NCBI GenBank assembly: GCA_034769895.1 | Contig: CM068375.1 | Coordinates: 251,637,542 to 251,701,541, forward strand | Length of the DNA stretch: 64,000 bases | Direction of reading: 5' to 3' | Source: Magicicada septendecula | Lineage: Eukaryota > Arthropoda > Insecta > Hemiptera > Cicadidae | Notes under the pieces: generated by a model | Told to the model about the DNA's origin: nothing | What the model saw: only the letters and a program-made list of their open reading frames with translations | Database searches by the model: none | Position numbers and translations under genes: made by a program | Shown: piece by piece, positions 36,320 through 49,511 of the stretch | How the letters are laid out: the number at the start of each line of letters is the position of its first letter | How positions within the stretch are numbered: position 1 is the first letter of the stretch

Positions 36320-37043
36320 AAAATACAAAATTATTTTATTTTTAACAATTACCATTGTTTGAAAAAGTTTAAATAAATTTTCAAGTACTTTACTCTTGTT
36401 AAAACGTAAAATGTTGCAGGTAAACTACCCCTTCCCCTTAGCCGATCTTCACCAAAATCGAAAGTCCTTGAGACCTCTACAATTCAGGGACGTATGCAAA
36501 AAATTATTTGATTCTGTTTGAATTTGCGGCAGTTATCGTTTGCCATAGAAAATACGCTTGATAAAAAAACGTTGCTGGTAAACTACCCCTTCCCCTTAAC
36601 CGATCTTCACCAAAAACAATAGGTCTTGAGTACTCTACAAATCAGGGCTGTATGCAAAACATTATTTGATTCTGTTTGAATTTGCAGCTGTTATCGTTTG
36701 CCATAGAAAATACCCTTGTTAAAAAAACGTTGCAGGTAAACTACCCCTTTCCCTCAACCGATCTTCACCAAAAAAATAGGTCACGAGTACTCTACAAATC
36801 AGGGCTGTATGCAAAAAATTATTTGATTCTGTTTGTATTTGCGGCAGTTATCGTTTGCCATAGAAAAAAAATCTACAGACACACACACACACACACACAC
36901 AGACACACACACACACACACAGACACTTTTCGGAAAACGACTTTTTTCATGTTTTGAGTTTAGTAGAATCAGAATCTGCAATAATCTCGAACACGATTTT
37001 TTTTGCCATCACCATACTTCCATTCCTTAAAGAATATGGAAGT
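36320..37043 (+). repeat. Unit: shortened core, about three monomers and tail
   Basis: The microsatellite at 36876-36926 is mainly CACA with one CAGA. The tail palindrome reads ccttaaagaatatgg. Confidence 0.83.
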
Positions 37044-38300
37044 AAAAAGTAAAATAAATGAAAAATATTATATTACATTAAAATGAAAAAATTATAATTT
37101 TATTGCCTGGCTACAAAATTATTTTATTTTTAACATTTACCATTGTTTCAAAATTTTAAATAAATTTTCAAGTACTTTACTCTTGTTAAAACGTAAAAGG
37201 TTGCTGGTAAACTACCCCTTCCCCTTAACCGATCTTCACCAAAATCGAAAGTCATTGAGACCTCTACAATTCAGGGACGTATGCAAAACATTATTTGATT
37301 CTGTTTGAATTTGCGGCTGTTATCGTTTGCCATAGAAAATACGCTTTATAAAAAAACGTTGCAGGTAAACTACCCCTTCCCCTTAACCGATCTTCACCAA
37401 AAACAATAGGTCTTGAGTACTCTACAAATCAGGGCTGTATGCAAATAATCTTTTGATTCTGTTTGAATTTGCGGCTGTTATCGTTTGCCATAGGAAATAC
37501 CCTTGTTAAGACATAAAACGTTACAGGTAAACTACCCCTTTCCCTTAACCGATCTTCACCAAAAACAATAGGTCTTGTGTACTCTACAAATCAGGGCGGT
37601 ATGCAAAACATTATTTGATTCTGTTTGAATTTGCGGCTGTTATCGTTTGCCATAGAAAATACCCTTGTTAAAAAAACGTTGCTGGTAAACTACCCCTTTC
37701 CCTCAACCGATCTTCACCAAAAACAATAGGTCTTGAGAACTCTACAATTTAGGGCTGTATGCAAATAATCTTTTGATTCTGTTTGAATTTGCGGCTGTTA
37801 TCGTTTGCCATAGGAAATACCCTTGTTAAAACATAAAACGTTACAGGTAAACTACCCCTTTCCCTTAACCGATCTTCACCAAATCCAACAGATCGTGAGA
37901 ACTCTACAATTCAGGGCTGTATGCGAAACATTATTTGATTCTGTTTGAATTTGCGGTTGTTATCGTTTGCCAAACAAACAAAATTACCCTTGGTAAAAAA
38001 AACCGTTGCAGGTAAACTACCCCTTTCCCTCAACCGATCTTCACCAAAAACAATAGGTTGCGAGTACTCTGGAAATCAGGGCTGCATGCAAAAAATTATT
38101 TGATTCTGTTTGAATTTGCGGCAGTTATCGTTTGCCATAGAAAAAAATTTACAGACAGACAGACAGACACACACACAGACACTTTTCGGAAAACGACTTT
38201 TTTCATGTTTTGAGTGTAGTAGAATCAGAATCTGCAATAATCTCGAACACGATTTTTTTTGCCATCACCATACTTCCATTCCTTAAGGAATATGGAAGTA
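37044..38300 (+). repeat. Unit: core, about six monomers and tail
   Basis: Core variant gcctggctacaaaa. From the second monomer it follows 28190-29147. The tail is at 38148-38300. Confidence 0.83.
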
Positions 38301-38449
38301 AAAAATCTACAGACACACAGACAGACACACACACAGACACTTTTCGGAAAACGACTTTTTTTCATGTTTTGAGTGTAGTACAATCAGAATCTGCAATAAT
38401 CTCGAACACGATTTTTTTTGCCATCACCATACTTCCATTCCTTAAGGAA
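38301..38449 (+). repeat. Second, directly adjacent tail
   Basis: A tail without monomers, sharing the gtagtacaatcag change with 29148-29286. Confidence 0.85.
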
Positions 38450-39137
38450 ATATCGGTATGGAGAACCATACATGACTTCCATATTCTAAGATTTATATTT
38501 AAATCTTAATATCGCCTGCCAAGCGCGATATATTTTCTCTTAAACATGATTTACATTAAAATGAAAAAAATTTAATTTTATTGCCTGCCAACAAAATTAT
38601 TTTATTTTTAACAATTACCATTGTTTGAAAAACTTTAAATAAATTTTCAAGTACTTTACTCTTGTTAAAACGTAAAAGGTTGCTTGTAAACTACCCCTTC
38701 CCCTTAACCGATCTTCACCAAAATCGAAAGTCCTTGAGACCTCTACAATTCAGGGACGTATGCAAAAAATTATTTGATTCTGTTTGAATTTGCGGCAGTT
38801 ATCGTTTGCCATAGAAAATACGCTTGATAAAAAAACGTTGCAGGTAAACTACCCCTTCCCCTTAACCGATCTTCACCAAAAACAAAAGGTCTTGAGTACT
38901 CTACAAATCAGGGCTGTATGCAAATAATCTTTTGATTCTGTTTAATTTGCGGCTGTTATCGTTTGCCATAGGAAATACCCTTGTTAAGACATAAAACGTT
39001 ACAGGTAAACTACCCCTTTCCCTTAACCGATCTTCACCAAAAACAATAGGTCTTGAGAACTCTACAATTCAGGGCTGTATACGAAACATTATTTAATTCT
39101 GTTTGAATTTGCGGCTGTTATCGTTTGCCAAAAAAAA
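38450..39137 (+). repeat. Variant head unit with about three monomers
   Basis: Copy of 29287-29974 (cttaatatcgcctgccaagc). Confidence 0.85.
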
Positions 39138-40781
39138 ATATCGGTATGGAGAACCATACATGACTTCCATATTCTAAGATTTATATTTAAAATCATTTTC
39201 AGCCAAACAGCCAGGCTGTGTCTTACCTGCCTTTTTATTGCTGTATTAAATGAAAAATATTATATTACATTAAAATGAAAAAATTATAATTTTATTGCCT
39301 GGCAACAAAATTATTTTATTTTAAACAATTACCATTGTTTCAAAAAGTTTAAATAAATTTTTAAGTACTTTACTCTTGTTAAAACGTAAAAGGTTGCAGG
39401 TAAACTACCCCTTCCCCTTAACCGATCTTCACCAAAATCGAAAGTCATTGAGACCTCTACAATTCAGGGACGTATGCAAAAAATTATTTGATTCTGTTTG
39501 AATTTGCGGCTGTTATCGTTTGCCATAGAAAATACGCTTGATAAAAAAACGTTGCAGGTAAACTACCCCTTCCCCTTAACCGTTCTTCACCAAAAACAAT
39601 AGGTCTTGAGTACTCTACAAATCAGGGCTGTATGCAAAACATTATTTGATTCTGTTTGAATTTGCGGCTGTTATCGTTTGCCATAGAAAATACCCTTGTT
39701 AAAAAAACGTTGCAGGTAAACTACTCCTTTCCCTCAACCGATCTTCACCAAAAACAATAGGTCTTGAGAACTCTACAATTTAGGGGTGTATGCAAATAAT
39801 CTTTTGATTCTGTTTGAATTTGCGGCTGTTATCGTTTGCCATAGGAAATACCCTTGTTAAAACATAAAACGTTACATACCGTTTTATGTAAACGGTAACA
39901 TAAACTTAACCGATCTTCACCAAAATCAACAGATCTTGAGAACTCTACAATTCAGGGCTGTATGCGAAACATTATTTCATTCTGTTTGAATTTGCGGCTG
40001 TTATCGTTTGCCAAACAAACTAAATTACCCATGCTAAAAAAAAACCGTTGCAGGTAAACTACCCCTTTCCATTAACCGATCTTCACCAAAAACAATAGTT
40101 CTTGAGAACTCTACAATTTAGGGCTGTATGCAAATAATCTTTTGATTCCGTTTGAATTTGCGGCAGTTATCGTTTGCCATAGGAAATACCCTTGTTAAAA
40201 CATAAAACGTTACAGGTAAACTACCCCTTTCCCTTAACCGATCTTCACCAAAATCAACAGATCTTGAGAACTCTACAATTTAGGGCTGTATGCAAATAAT
40301 CTTTTGATTCTGTTTGAATTTGCGGCTGTTATCGTTTGCCATAGGAAATACGTTACATACCGTTTTATGTAAACGGTAACATAAACTTAACCGATCTTCA
40401 CCAAAATCAACAGATCTTGAGAACTCTACAATTCAGGGCTGTATGCGAAACATTATTTGATTCTGTTTGAATTTGCGGCTGTTATCGTTTGCCAAACAAA
40501 CTAAATTACCCTTGCTAAAAAAAAACCGTTGCAGGTAAACTACCCCTTTCCCTTAACCGATCTTCACCAAAAACAATAGGTCTTGAGAACTCTACAATTT
40601 AGGGCTGTATGCAAATAATCTTTTGATTCCGTGTGAATTTGCGGCTGTTATCATTTGCCATAGAAAAAAATCTACAGACACACAGACACTTTTCGGAAAA
40701 CGACTTTTTTTCATGTTTTGAGTGTAGTAGAATCAGAATCTGCAATAATCTCGAACACGATTTTTTTTGCCATCACCATAC
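39138..40781 (+). repeat. Unit: head, core, about eight monomers, truncated tail
   Basis: Contains palindromic variants at 39872 and 40353 and the shared catcaccatac fusion at 40781. Repeated at 55677-57636, which has two more monomers. Confidence 0.83.
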
Positions 40782-41487
40782 AAAATACAAAATTATTTTA
40801 TTTTTAACAATTACCATTGTTTGAAAAAGTTTAAATAAATTTTCAAGTACTTTACTCTTGTTAAAACGTAAAATGTTGCAGGTAAACTACCCCTTCCCCT
40901 TAGCCGATCTTCACCAAAATCGAAAGTCCTTGAGACCTCTACAATTCAGGGACGTATGCAAAAAATTATTTGATTCTGTTTGAATTTGCGGCAGTTATCG
41001 TTTGCCATAGAAAATACGCTTGATAAAAAAACGTTGCTGGTAAACTACCCCTTCCCCTTAACCGATCTTCACCAAAAACAATAGGTCTTGAGTACTCTAC
41101 AAGTCAGGGCTGTATGCAAAACATTATTTGATTCTGTTTGAATTTGCAGCTGTTATCGTTTGCCATAGAAAATACCCTTGTTAAAAAAACGTTGCAGGTA
41201 AACTACCCCTTTCCCTCAACCGATCTTCACCAAAAAAATAGGTCACGAGTACTCTACAAATCAGGGCTGTATGCAAAAAATTATTTGATTCTGTTTGTAT
41301 TTGCGGCAGTTATCGTTTGCCATAGAAAAAAAATCTACAGACACACACAGACACACACACACAGACACTTTTCGGAAAACGACTTTTTTTCATGTTTTGA
41401 GTGTAGTAGAATCAGAATCTGCAATAATCTCGAACACGATTTTTTTTGCCATCACCATACTTCCATTCCTTAAAGAATATGGAAGTA
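40782..41487 (+). repeat. Unit: shortened core, about three monomers and tail
   Basis: Near-identical to 36320-37043, at an offset of about 4462 bp. The microsatellite differs in length. Confidence 0.83.
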
Positions 41488-41497
41488 AAAAGTAAAA

Positions 41498-42543
41498 ATA
41501 TCGGTATGGAGAACCATACATGACTTCCATATTCTAAGATTTATATTTAAAATCATTTTCACCCAAACAGCCAGGCTGTGTCTTACCTGCCTTTTTATTG
41601 CTGTATTAAATGAAAAATATTATATTACATTAAAATGAAAAAATTATAATTTTATTGCCTGGCAACAAAATTATTTTATTTTTAACAATTACCATTGTTT
41701 CAAAAAGTTTAAATAAATTTTCAAGTACTTTACTCTTGTTAAAACGTAAAAGGTTGCTGGTAAACTACCCCTTCCCCTTAACCGATCTTCACCAAAATCG
41801 AAAGTCATTGAGGCCTCTACAATTCAGGGACGTATGCTAAAAATTATTTGATTCTGTTTGAATTTGCGGCTGCTATCGTTTGCCATAGAAAATACGCTTG
41901 ATAAAAAAACGTTGCAGGAAAACTACCCCTTCCCCTTAACCGATCTTCACCAAAAACAATAGGTCTTGAGTACTCTACAAATCAGGGATGTATGCAAAAC
42001 ATTATTTGATTCTGTTTGAATTTGCGGCTGTTATCGTTTGCCATAGAAAATACCCTTGTTAAAAAAACGTTGCAGGTAAACTACCCCTTTACCTCAACCG
42101 ATCTTCACCAAAAACAATAGGTCTTGAGAACTCTACAATTTAGGGCTGTATGCAAATAATCTTTTGATTCTGTTTGAATTTGCGGCTGTTATAGTTTGCC
42201 ATAGGAAATACCCTTGTTAAAACATAAAACGTTACAGGTAAACTACCCCTTTCCCATAACCGATCTTCACCAAAATCAAAAGACCTTGAGAGCTCTACAA
42301 TTCAGGGCTGTATGCGAAACATTATTTCATTCTGTATGAATTTGCGGCTGTTATCGTTTGCCAAACAAACAAAATTACCCTTGCTAAAAAAAAACCGTTG
42401 CCGGTAAACTACCCCTTTCCCTCAACCGATCTTCACCAAAAACAATAGGTCGCGAGTACTCTGCAAATCAGGGCTGCATGCAAAAAATTATTTGATTCTG
42501 TTTGAATTTGCGGCAGTTATCGTTTGCCATAGAAAAAAAATCT

Positions 42544-42582
<39 letters not shown>

Positions 42583-42710
42583 CACAGACACTTTTCGGAA
42601 AACGACTTTTTTTCATGTTTTGAGTGTAGTACAATCAGAATCTGCAATAATCTCGAACACGATTTTTTTTGCCATCACCATACTTCCATTCCTTAAGGAA
42701 TATGGAAGTA
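41498..42710 (+). repeat. Representative complete unit: head, core, five monomers, microsatellite, tail
   Basis: The clearest full unit. The head hairpin GTATGG-AGAA-CCATAC is near 41501 and ACTTCCATATTC lies about 15 bases on. The AT-rich core with gcctggcaacaaaa is at about 41655. Monomers follow in the order given for the array. The (CAGA)n tract is at 42543-42590, then TTTTCGGAAAA. The terminal imperfect palindrome at 42685-42710 ends GAATATGGAAGT, the inverse of ACTTCCATATTC in the head. Confidence 0.87.
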
Positions 42711-42876
42711 AAAAAATCTACAGACACACAGACAGACAGACAGAGAGACAGACACACACACAGACACTTTTCGGAAAACGACTTTTTTTCATGTTTTGAG
42801 TGTAGTAGAATCAGAATCTGCAATAATCTCGAACACGATTTTTTTTGCCATCACCATACTTCCATTCCTTAAGGAA
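42711..42876 (+). repeat. Second, directly adjacent tail
   Basis: Has gacagagagacag within its microsatellite and stops at ccttaaggaa, fused directly to caagtactttactc of a core. Confidence 0.85.
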
Positions 42877-43714
42877 CAAGTACTTTACTCTTGTTAAAAC
42901 GTAAAAGGTTGCTGGTAAACTACCCCTTCCCCTTAACCGATCTTCACCAAAATCGAAAGTCATTGAGACCTCTACAATTGAGGGAAGTATGCAAAAAATT
43001 ATTTGATTCTGTTTGAATTTGCGGCTGTTATCGTTTGCCATAGAAAACACGCTTGATAAAAAAACGTTGCAGGTAAACTACCCCTTCCCCTTAACCGATC
43101 TTCACCAAAAACAATAGGTCCTGAGTACTCTACAAATCAGGGCTGTATGCAAAACATTATTTGATTCTGTTTGAATTTGCGGCTGTTATCGTTTGCCATA
43201 GAAAATACCCTTGTTAAAAAAACGTTGCAGGTAAACTACCCCTTTCCCTCAACCGATCTTCACCAAAAACAATAGGTCTTGAGAACTCTACAATTTAGGG
43301 CTGTATGCAAATAATCTTTTGATTCTGTTTGAATTTGCGGCTGTTATCGTTTGCCATAGGAAATACCCTTGTTAAAACATAAAACGTTACAGGTAAACTA
43401 CCCCTTTCCCTTAACCGATCTTCACCAAATACAATAGGTCTTGAGTACTCTACAAATAAGGGCTGTATGCAAAACATTATTTGATTCTGTTTGAATTTGC
43501 GGCTGTTATCGTTTGCCAAACAAACAAAATTACCCTTGCTAAAAAAAAACCGTTGCAGGTAAACTACCCCTTTCCCTCAACCGATCTGCACCAAAAACAA
43601 TAGGTCGCGAGTACTCTGCAAATCAGCACTGAATGCAAAGAATTATTTGATTCTGTTTGAATTTGCGGCAGTTATCGTTTGCAATAAAAAAAAAATCTAT
43701 AGACAGACAGACAC

Positions 43715-43745
<31 letters not shown>

Positions 43746-43877
43746 CACACACAGACATTTTTCGGAAAACGACTTTTTTTCATGTTTTGAGTGTAGTAGA
43801 ATCAGAATCTGCAATAATCTCGAACACGATTTTTTTTGCCATCACCATACTTCCATTCCTTAAGGAATATGGAAGTA
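42877..43877 (+). repeat. Unit: core remnant, about five monomers and tail
   Basis: The head is missing. The tail at 43696-43877 has a long CAGA tract with a CACA break and acatttttcgg for acacttttcgg. Confidence 0.82.
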
Positions 43878-45590
43878 ATATCGGTATGGAGAACCATACA
43901 TGACTTCCATATTCTAAGATTTATATTTAAAATCATTTTCAGCCAAACAACCAGGCTGTGTCTTACCTGCCTTTTTATTGCTGTATTAAATGAAAAACAT
44001 TATATTACATTAAAATGAAAAAATTATAATTTTATTGCCTGGCAACAAAATTATTTTATTTTTAACAATTACCATTGTTTCAAAAAGTTTAAATAAATTT
44101 TCAAGTACTTTACTCTTGTTAAAACGTAAAAGGTTGCAGGTAAACTACCCCTTCCCCTTAACCGATCTTCACCAAAATCGAAAGTCATTGAGACCTCTAC
44201 AATTCAGGGACGTATGCAAAAAATTATTTCATTCTGTTTGAATTTGCGGCTGTTATCGTTTGCCATAGAAAATACGCTTGATAAAAAAACGTTGCAGGTA
44301 AACTACCCCTTCCCCTTAACCGATATTCACCAAAAACAATAGGTCTTGAGTAATCTACAAATCAGGGCTGTATGCAAAACATTATTTGATTCTGTTTGAA
44401 TTTGCGGCTGTTATCGTTTGCCATAGAAAATACCCTTGTTAAAAAAACGTTGCAGGTAAACTACCCCTTTCCCTCAACCGATCTTCACCAAAAACAATAG
44501 GTCTTGAGAAATCTATAATTCAGGGCTGTATGCGAAACATTATTTGATTCTGTTTGAATTTGCGGCTGTTATCGTTTGCCAAAAAAAAAAAATTTCCCTT
44601 GATAAAAAAAACCGTTGCAGGTAAACTACCCCTTCCCCTCAACCGATCTTCACCAAAAACAATAGGTCGCGAGTACTCTACAAATCAGAGCTGTATGCAA
44701 AAAATTATTTGATTCTGTTTGAATTTGCGGCAGTTGTCGTTTGCCATAGAAAATACGCATGATAAAAAACGTTGCTGGTAAACTACCCCTTCCCCTCAAC
44801 CGATCTTCACCAAAAACAATAGGTCTTGAGTACTCTACAAATCAGGGCTGTATGCAGAAAATTATTTGATTCTGTTTGAATTTGCGGCTGTTATCGTTTG
44901 CCATAGAAAATACCCTTGTTAAAAAAACGTTGTAGGTAAACTACCCCTTTCCCTTAACCGATCTTCACCAAAACCAAAAGGTCTTGAGAACTCTACAATT
45001 TAGGGCTGTATGCAAATAATCTTTTCATTCTGTTTGAATTTGTGGCTGTTATCGTTTGCCATAGGAAATACCCTTGTTAAAACATAAAACGTTACAGGTA
45101 AACTACCCCTTTCCCTTAACCGATCTTCACCAAAAACAATAGGTCTTGAGAACTCTACAATTCAGGGCTGTATGCGAAACATTATTTGATTCTGTTTGAA
45201 TTTGCGGCTGTTATCGTTTGCCAAACAAACAAAATTTCCCTTGCTAAAAAAAAACCGTTGCAGGTAAACTACCCCTTTCCCTCAACCGATCTTCACCAAA
45301 AACAATAGGTCGCGAGAACTCTGCAAAACCGGGCTGTATGCAAAAAATTATTTGATTCTGTTTGAATTTGCGGCAGTTATCGTTTGCCATAGAAAAAAAA
45401 TCTACAGACAGACAGACACACAGACAGACAGACACACAGACACACAGACAGACAGACAGACACACAGACACTTTTCGGAAAACGACTTTTTTTCATGTTT
45501 TGAGTGTAGTAGAATAAGAATCTGCAATAATCTCGAACACGATTTTTTTTGCCATCACCATACTTCCATTCCTTAAGGAATATGGAAGTA
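43878..45590 (+). repeat. Unit: head, core, about eight monomers and tail
   Basis: Contains a repeated C/D monomer section. The mixed CAGA/CACAGA microsatellite is at 45403-45470 and the tail ends at 45590. Confidence 0.83.
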
Positions 45591-46193
45591 ATAAATGAAA
45601 AATATTATATTACATTAAAATGAAAAAATTATAATTTTATTGCCTGGCTACAAAATTATTTTATTTTTAACAATTACCATTGTTTCAAAATTTTAAATAA
45701 ATTTTCAAGTACTTTACTCTTGTTAAAACGTAAAAGGTTGCTGGTAAACTACCCCTTCCCCTTAACCGATCTTCACCAAAATCGAAAGTCATTGAGACCT
45801 CTACAATTCAGGGATGTATGCAAAACATTATTTGATTCTGTTTGAATTTGCGGCTGTTATCGTTTGCCATAGAAAATACGCTTGATAAAAAAACGTTGCA
45901 GGTAAACTACCCCTTCCCCTTAACCGATCTTCACCAAAAACAATAGGTCTTGAGTACTCTACAAATCAGGGCTGTATGCAAAACATTATTTGATTCTGTT
46001 TGAATTTGCGGCTGTTATCGTTTGCCATAGAAAATACCCTTGTTAAAAAAACGTTGCCGGTAAACTACCCCTTTCCCTCAACCGATCTTCACCAAAAACA
46101 ATAGGTCTTGAGAACTCTACAATTCAGGGCTGTATACGAAACATTATTTAATTCTGTTTGAATTTGCGGCTGTTATCGTTTGCCAAAAAAAAA
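45591..46193 (+). repeat. Core and about three monomers
   Basis: Core variant gcctggctacaaaa. The run ends in a monomer with gtatacgaaac and then a head. Repeated at 58328-58940. Confidence 0.83.
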
Positions 46194-47400
46194 ATATCGG
46201 TATGGAGAACCATACATGACTTCCATATTCTAAGATTTATATTTAAAATCATTTTCAGCCAAACAGCCAGGCTGTGTCTTACCTGCCTTTTTATTGCTGT
46301 ATTAAATGAAAAATATTATATTACATTAAAATGAAAAAATTATAATTTTATTGCCTGGCAACAAAATTATTTTATTTTAAACAATTACCATTGTTTCAAA
46401 AAGTTTAAATAAATTTTCAAGTACTTTACTCTTGTTAAAACGTAAAAGATTGCAGGTAAACTACCCCTTCCCCTTAACCGATCTTCACCAAAATCGAAAG
46501 TCATTGAGACCTCTACAATTCAGGGACGTATGCAAAAAATTATTTGATTCTGTTTGAATTTGCGGCTGTTATCGTTTGCCATAGAAAATACGCTTGATAA
46601 AAAAACGTTGCCGGTAAACTACCCCTCCCCCTTAACCGATCTTCACCAAAAACAATAGGTCTTGAGTACTCTACAAATCAGGGCTGTATGCAAAACATTA
46701 TTTGATTCTGTTTGAATTTGCGGCTGTTATCGTTTGCCATAGAAAATACCCTTGTTAAAAAAACGTTGCAGGTAAACTACCCCTTTCCCTCAACCGATCT
46801 TCACCAAAAACAATAGGTCTTGAGAACTCTACAATTTAGGGCTGTATGCAAATAATCTTTTGATTCTGTTTGAATTTGCGGCTGTTATCGTTTGCCATAG
46901 GAAATACCCTTGTTAAACCATAAAACCTTACATACCGTTTTATGTAAACGGTAACATAAACTTAACCGATCTTCACCAAAATCAACAGATCTTGAGAACT
47001 CTACAATTCAGAGCTGTATGCGAAACATTATTTGATTCTGTTTGAATTTGCGGCTGTTATCGTTTGCCAAACAAACTAAATTACCCTTGCTAAAAAAAAA
47101 ACCGTTGCAGGTAAACTACCCCTTTCCCTCAACCGATCTTCACCAAAAACAATAGGTCGCGAGTACTCTGCAAATCAGGGCTGCATGCAAAAAATTATTT
47201 GATTCTGTTTGAATTTGCTGCAGTTATCGTTTGCCATAGAAAAAAAATCTACAGACACACAGACAGACACACACACAGACACTTTTCGGAAAACGACTTT
47301 TTTTCATGTTTTGAGTGTAGTAGAATCAGAATCTGCAATAATCTCGAACACGATTTTTTTTGCCATCACCATACTTCCATTCCTTAAGGAATATGGAAGT
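46194..47400 (+). repeat. Unit: head, core, about five monomers and tail
   Basis: Repeated at 58941-60147, at an offset of exactly 12747 bp. Contains the palindromic variant at 46928-46959. The tail is at 47249-47400. Confidence 0.87.
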
Positions 47401-47684
47401 AAAAACATGAGATTTATAAAACATATCTAAGATTTATATTTAAAATCATTTTTGAAATAAAATATTTTTATAGAACCTACTAACGCTGGGGAAATCTGAG
47501 GAGCCAATCAGAGTTGGGCCTACCTGTCACTCTGCTGAATTTGGTGGATAGCCCTGTCACTGTCGTCAAGTCCCCACCTCAATGAAGAACCAATTGTTTT
47601 ATAAAAATATATTTAAATTTTGAAAACTGAAAATTCTTTTCTTGTAAATATTTATATTTTATAATCAAAATGACTTTATTTTTG
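47401..47684 (+). repeat. Spacer module D, short form
   Basis: Copy of 21901-22184. Confidence 0.85.
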
Positions 47685-48710
47685 TTACCTGGCAACAAAA
47701 TTATTTTATTTTCAACAATTACCATTGTTTCAAAAAGTTTAAATAAATTTTCAAGTACTTTACTCTTGTTAAAACGTAAAAGGTTGCAGGTAAACTACCC
47801 CTTCCCCTTAACCGATCTTCACCAAAATCGAAAGTCCTTGAGACCTCTACAATTCAGGGATGTATGCAAAAAATTATTTGATTCTGTTTGAATTTGCGGC
47901 AGTTATCGTTTGCCATAGAAAAAAAACGTTGCAGGTAAACTACCCCTTCCCCTCAACCGATCTTCAACCAAAAACAATAGGTCTTGAGTACTCTACAAAT
48001 CAGGGCTGTATGCAGAAAATTATTTGATTCTGTTTGAACTTGCGGCTGTTATCGTTTGCCATAGGAAATACCCTCGTTAAAAAAACGTTGTAGGTAAACT
48101 ACCCCTTTCCCTTAACCGATCTTCACCAAAAACAATAGGTCTTGAGAACTCTACAATTTAGGGCTGTATGCAAATAATCTTTTGATTCTGTTTGAATTTG
48201 CGGCTGTTATCGTTTGCCATAGGAAATACCCTTGTTAAAACATAAAACGTTACAGGTAAACTACCCCTTTCCCTTAACCGATCTTCACCAAAAACAATAG
48301 GTCTTGAGAACTCTACAATTCAGGGCTGTATGCGAAAAATTATTTGATTCTGTTTGAATTTGCGGCTGTTATCGTTTGCCAAAAAAAAAAATTTCCCTTG
48401 ATAAAAAAAAACCGTTGCAGGTAAACTAACCCTTTCCCTCAACCGATCTTCACCAAAAACAATAGGTCGCGAGTACTCTACAAATCAGGGCTGTATGCAA
48501 AAAATTATTTGATTCTGTTTGAATTTGCGGCAGTTATCGTTTGCCATAGAAAAAAAATCTACAGACAGACAGACAGACAGACACACAGACACTTTTTGGA
48601 AAACGACTTTTTTTCATGTTTTGAGTGTAGTAGAATCAGAATCTGCAATAATCTCGAACACGATTTTTTTTGCCATCACCATACTTCCATTCCTTAAGGA
48701 ATATGGAAGT
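47685..48710 (+). repeat. Unit: core, about five monomers and tail
   Basis: Copy of 32695-33719. The tail at 48568-48710 has TTTTTGGAAAA. Confidence 0.85.
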
Positions 48711-49511
48711 AAAAATTACCCTTGATGAAAACCGTTGTATGTAAACTACCCCTTTCCCTTAACCGATCTTCACCAAGAACAATAGGTCTTTAGTACTCAA
48801 CAAATCAGGGCTGTATGCAAAAACTTATTTGATTCTGTTTGAATTTGCGGCTCTTATCGTTTGCCATAGAAAATACCCTTGTTAAAACATAAAACGTTGC
48901 AGGTAAACTACCCCGTTCCCTTAACCGATCTTCACCAACACCAATAGGTATTGAGAACTCTACAATACCTTGATGTATGCAAAACATCATTTGATTCTGT
49001 TTGAATTTGCGGCTCTTATCGTTTGCCATAGAAAATACGCTTGATAAAAAACGTTGCAGGTAAACTACCCCTTCACCTTAACCGATCTTCACCAAAAACA
49101 ATAGGTCTTGAGTACTCTACAAATCAGGGCTGTATGCAGAAAATTATTTGATTCTGTTTGAATTTCCGGCTGTTATCGTTTGCCATAGAAAATACCCTTG
49201 TTAAAAAAACGTTGTAGGTAAACTACCCCTTTCCCTTAACCAATCTTCACCAAAAACAATACGCCTTGAGAACTCTACAATTTAGGGCTGTATGCAAATA
49301 ATCTTTTGATTCTGTTTGAATTTGCGGCTGTTATCGTTTGCCATAGGAAATACCCTTGTTAAAACAAAAAACGTTACAGGTAAACTACCCCTTTCCCTTA
49401 ACCGATCTTCACCAAAAACAATAGGTCGTGAGTACTCTACAAATCAAGGCTGTATGCAAAAAATTATTTGATTCTGTTTGAATTTGCGGCAGTTATCGTT
49501 TGCCATAGAAA
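48711..49511 (+). repeat. Run of about five monomers without tail
   Basis: Copy of 23048-23849, with the private atttccggctg and aatacgccttg shared with 61458-62258. Confidence 0.83.
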
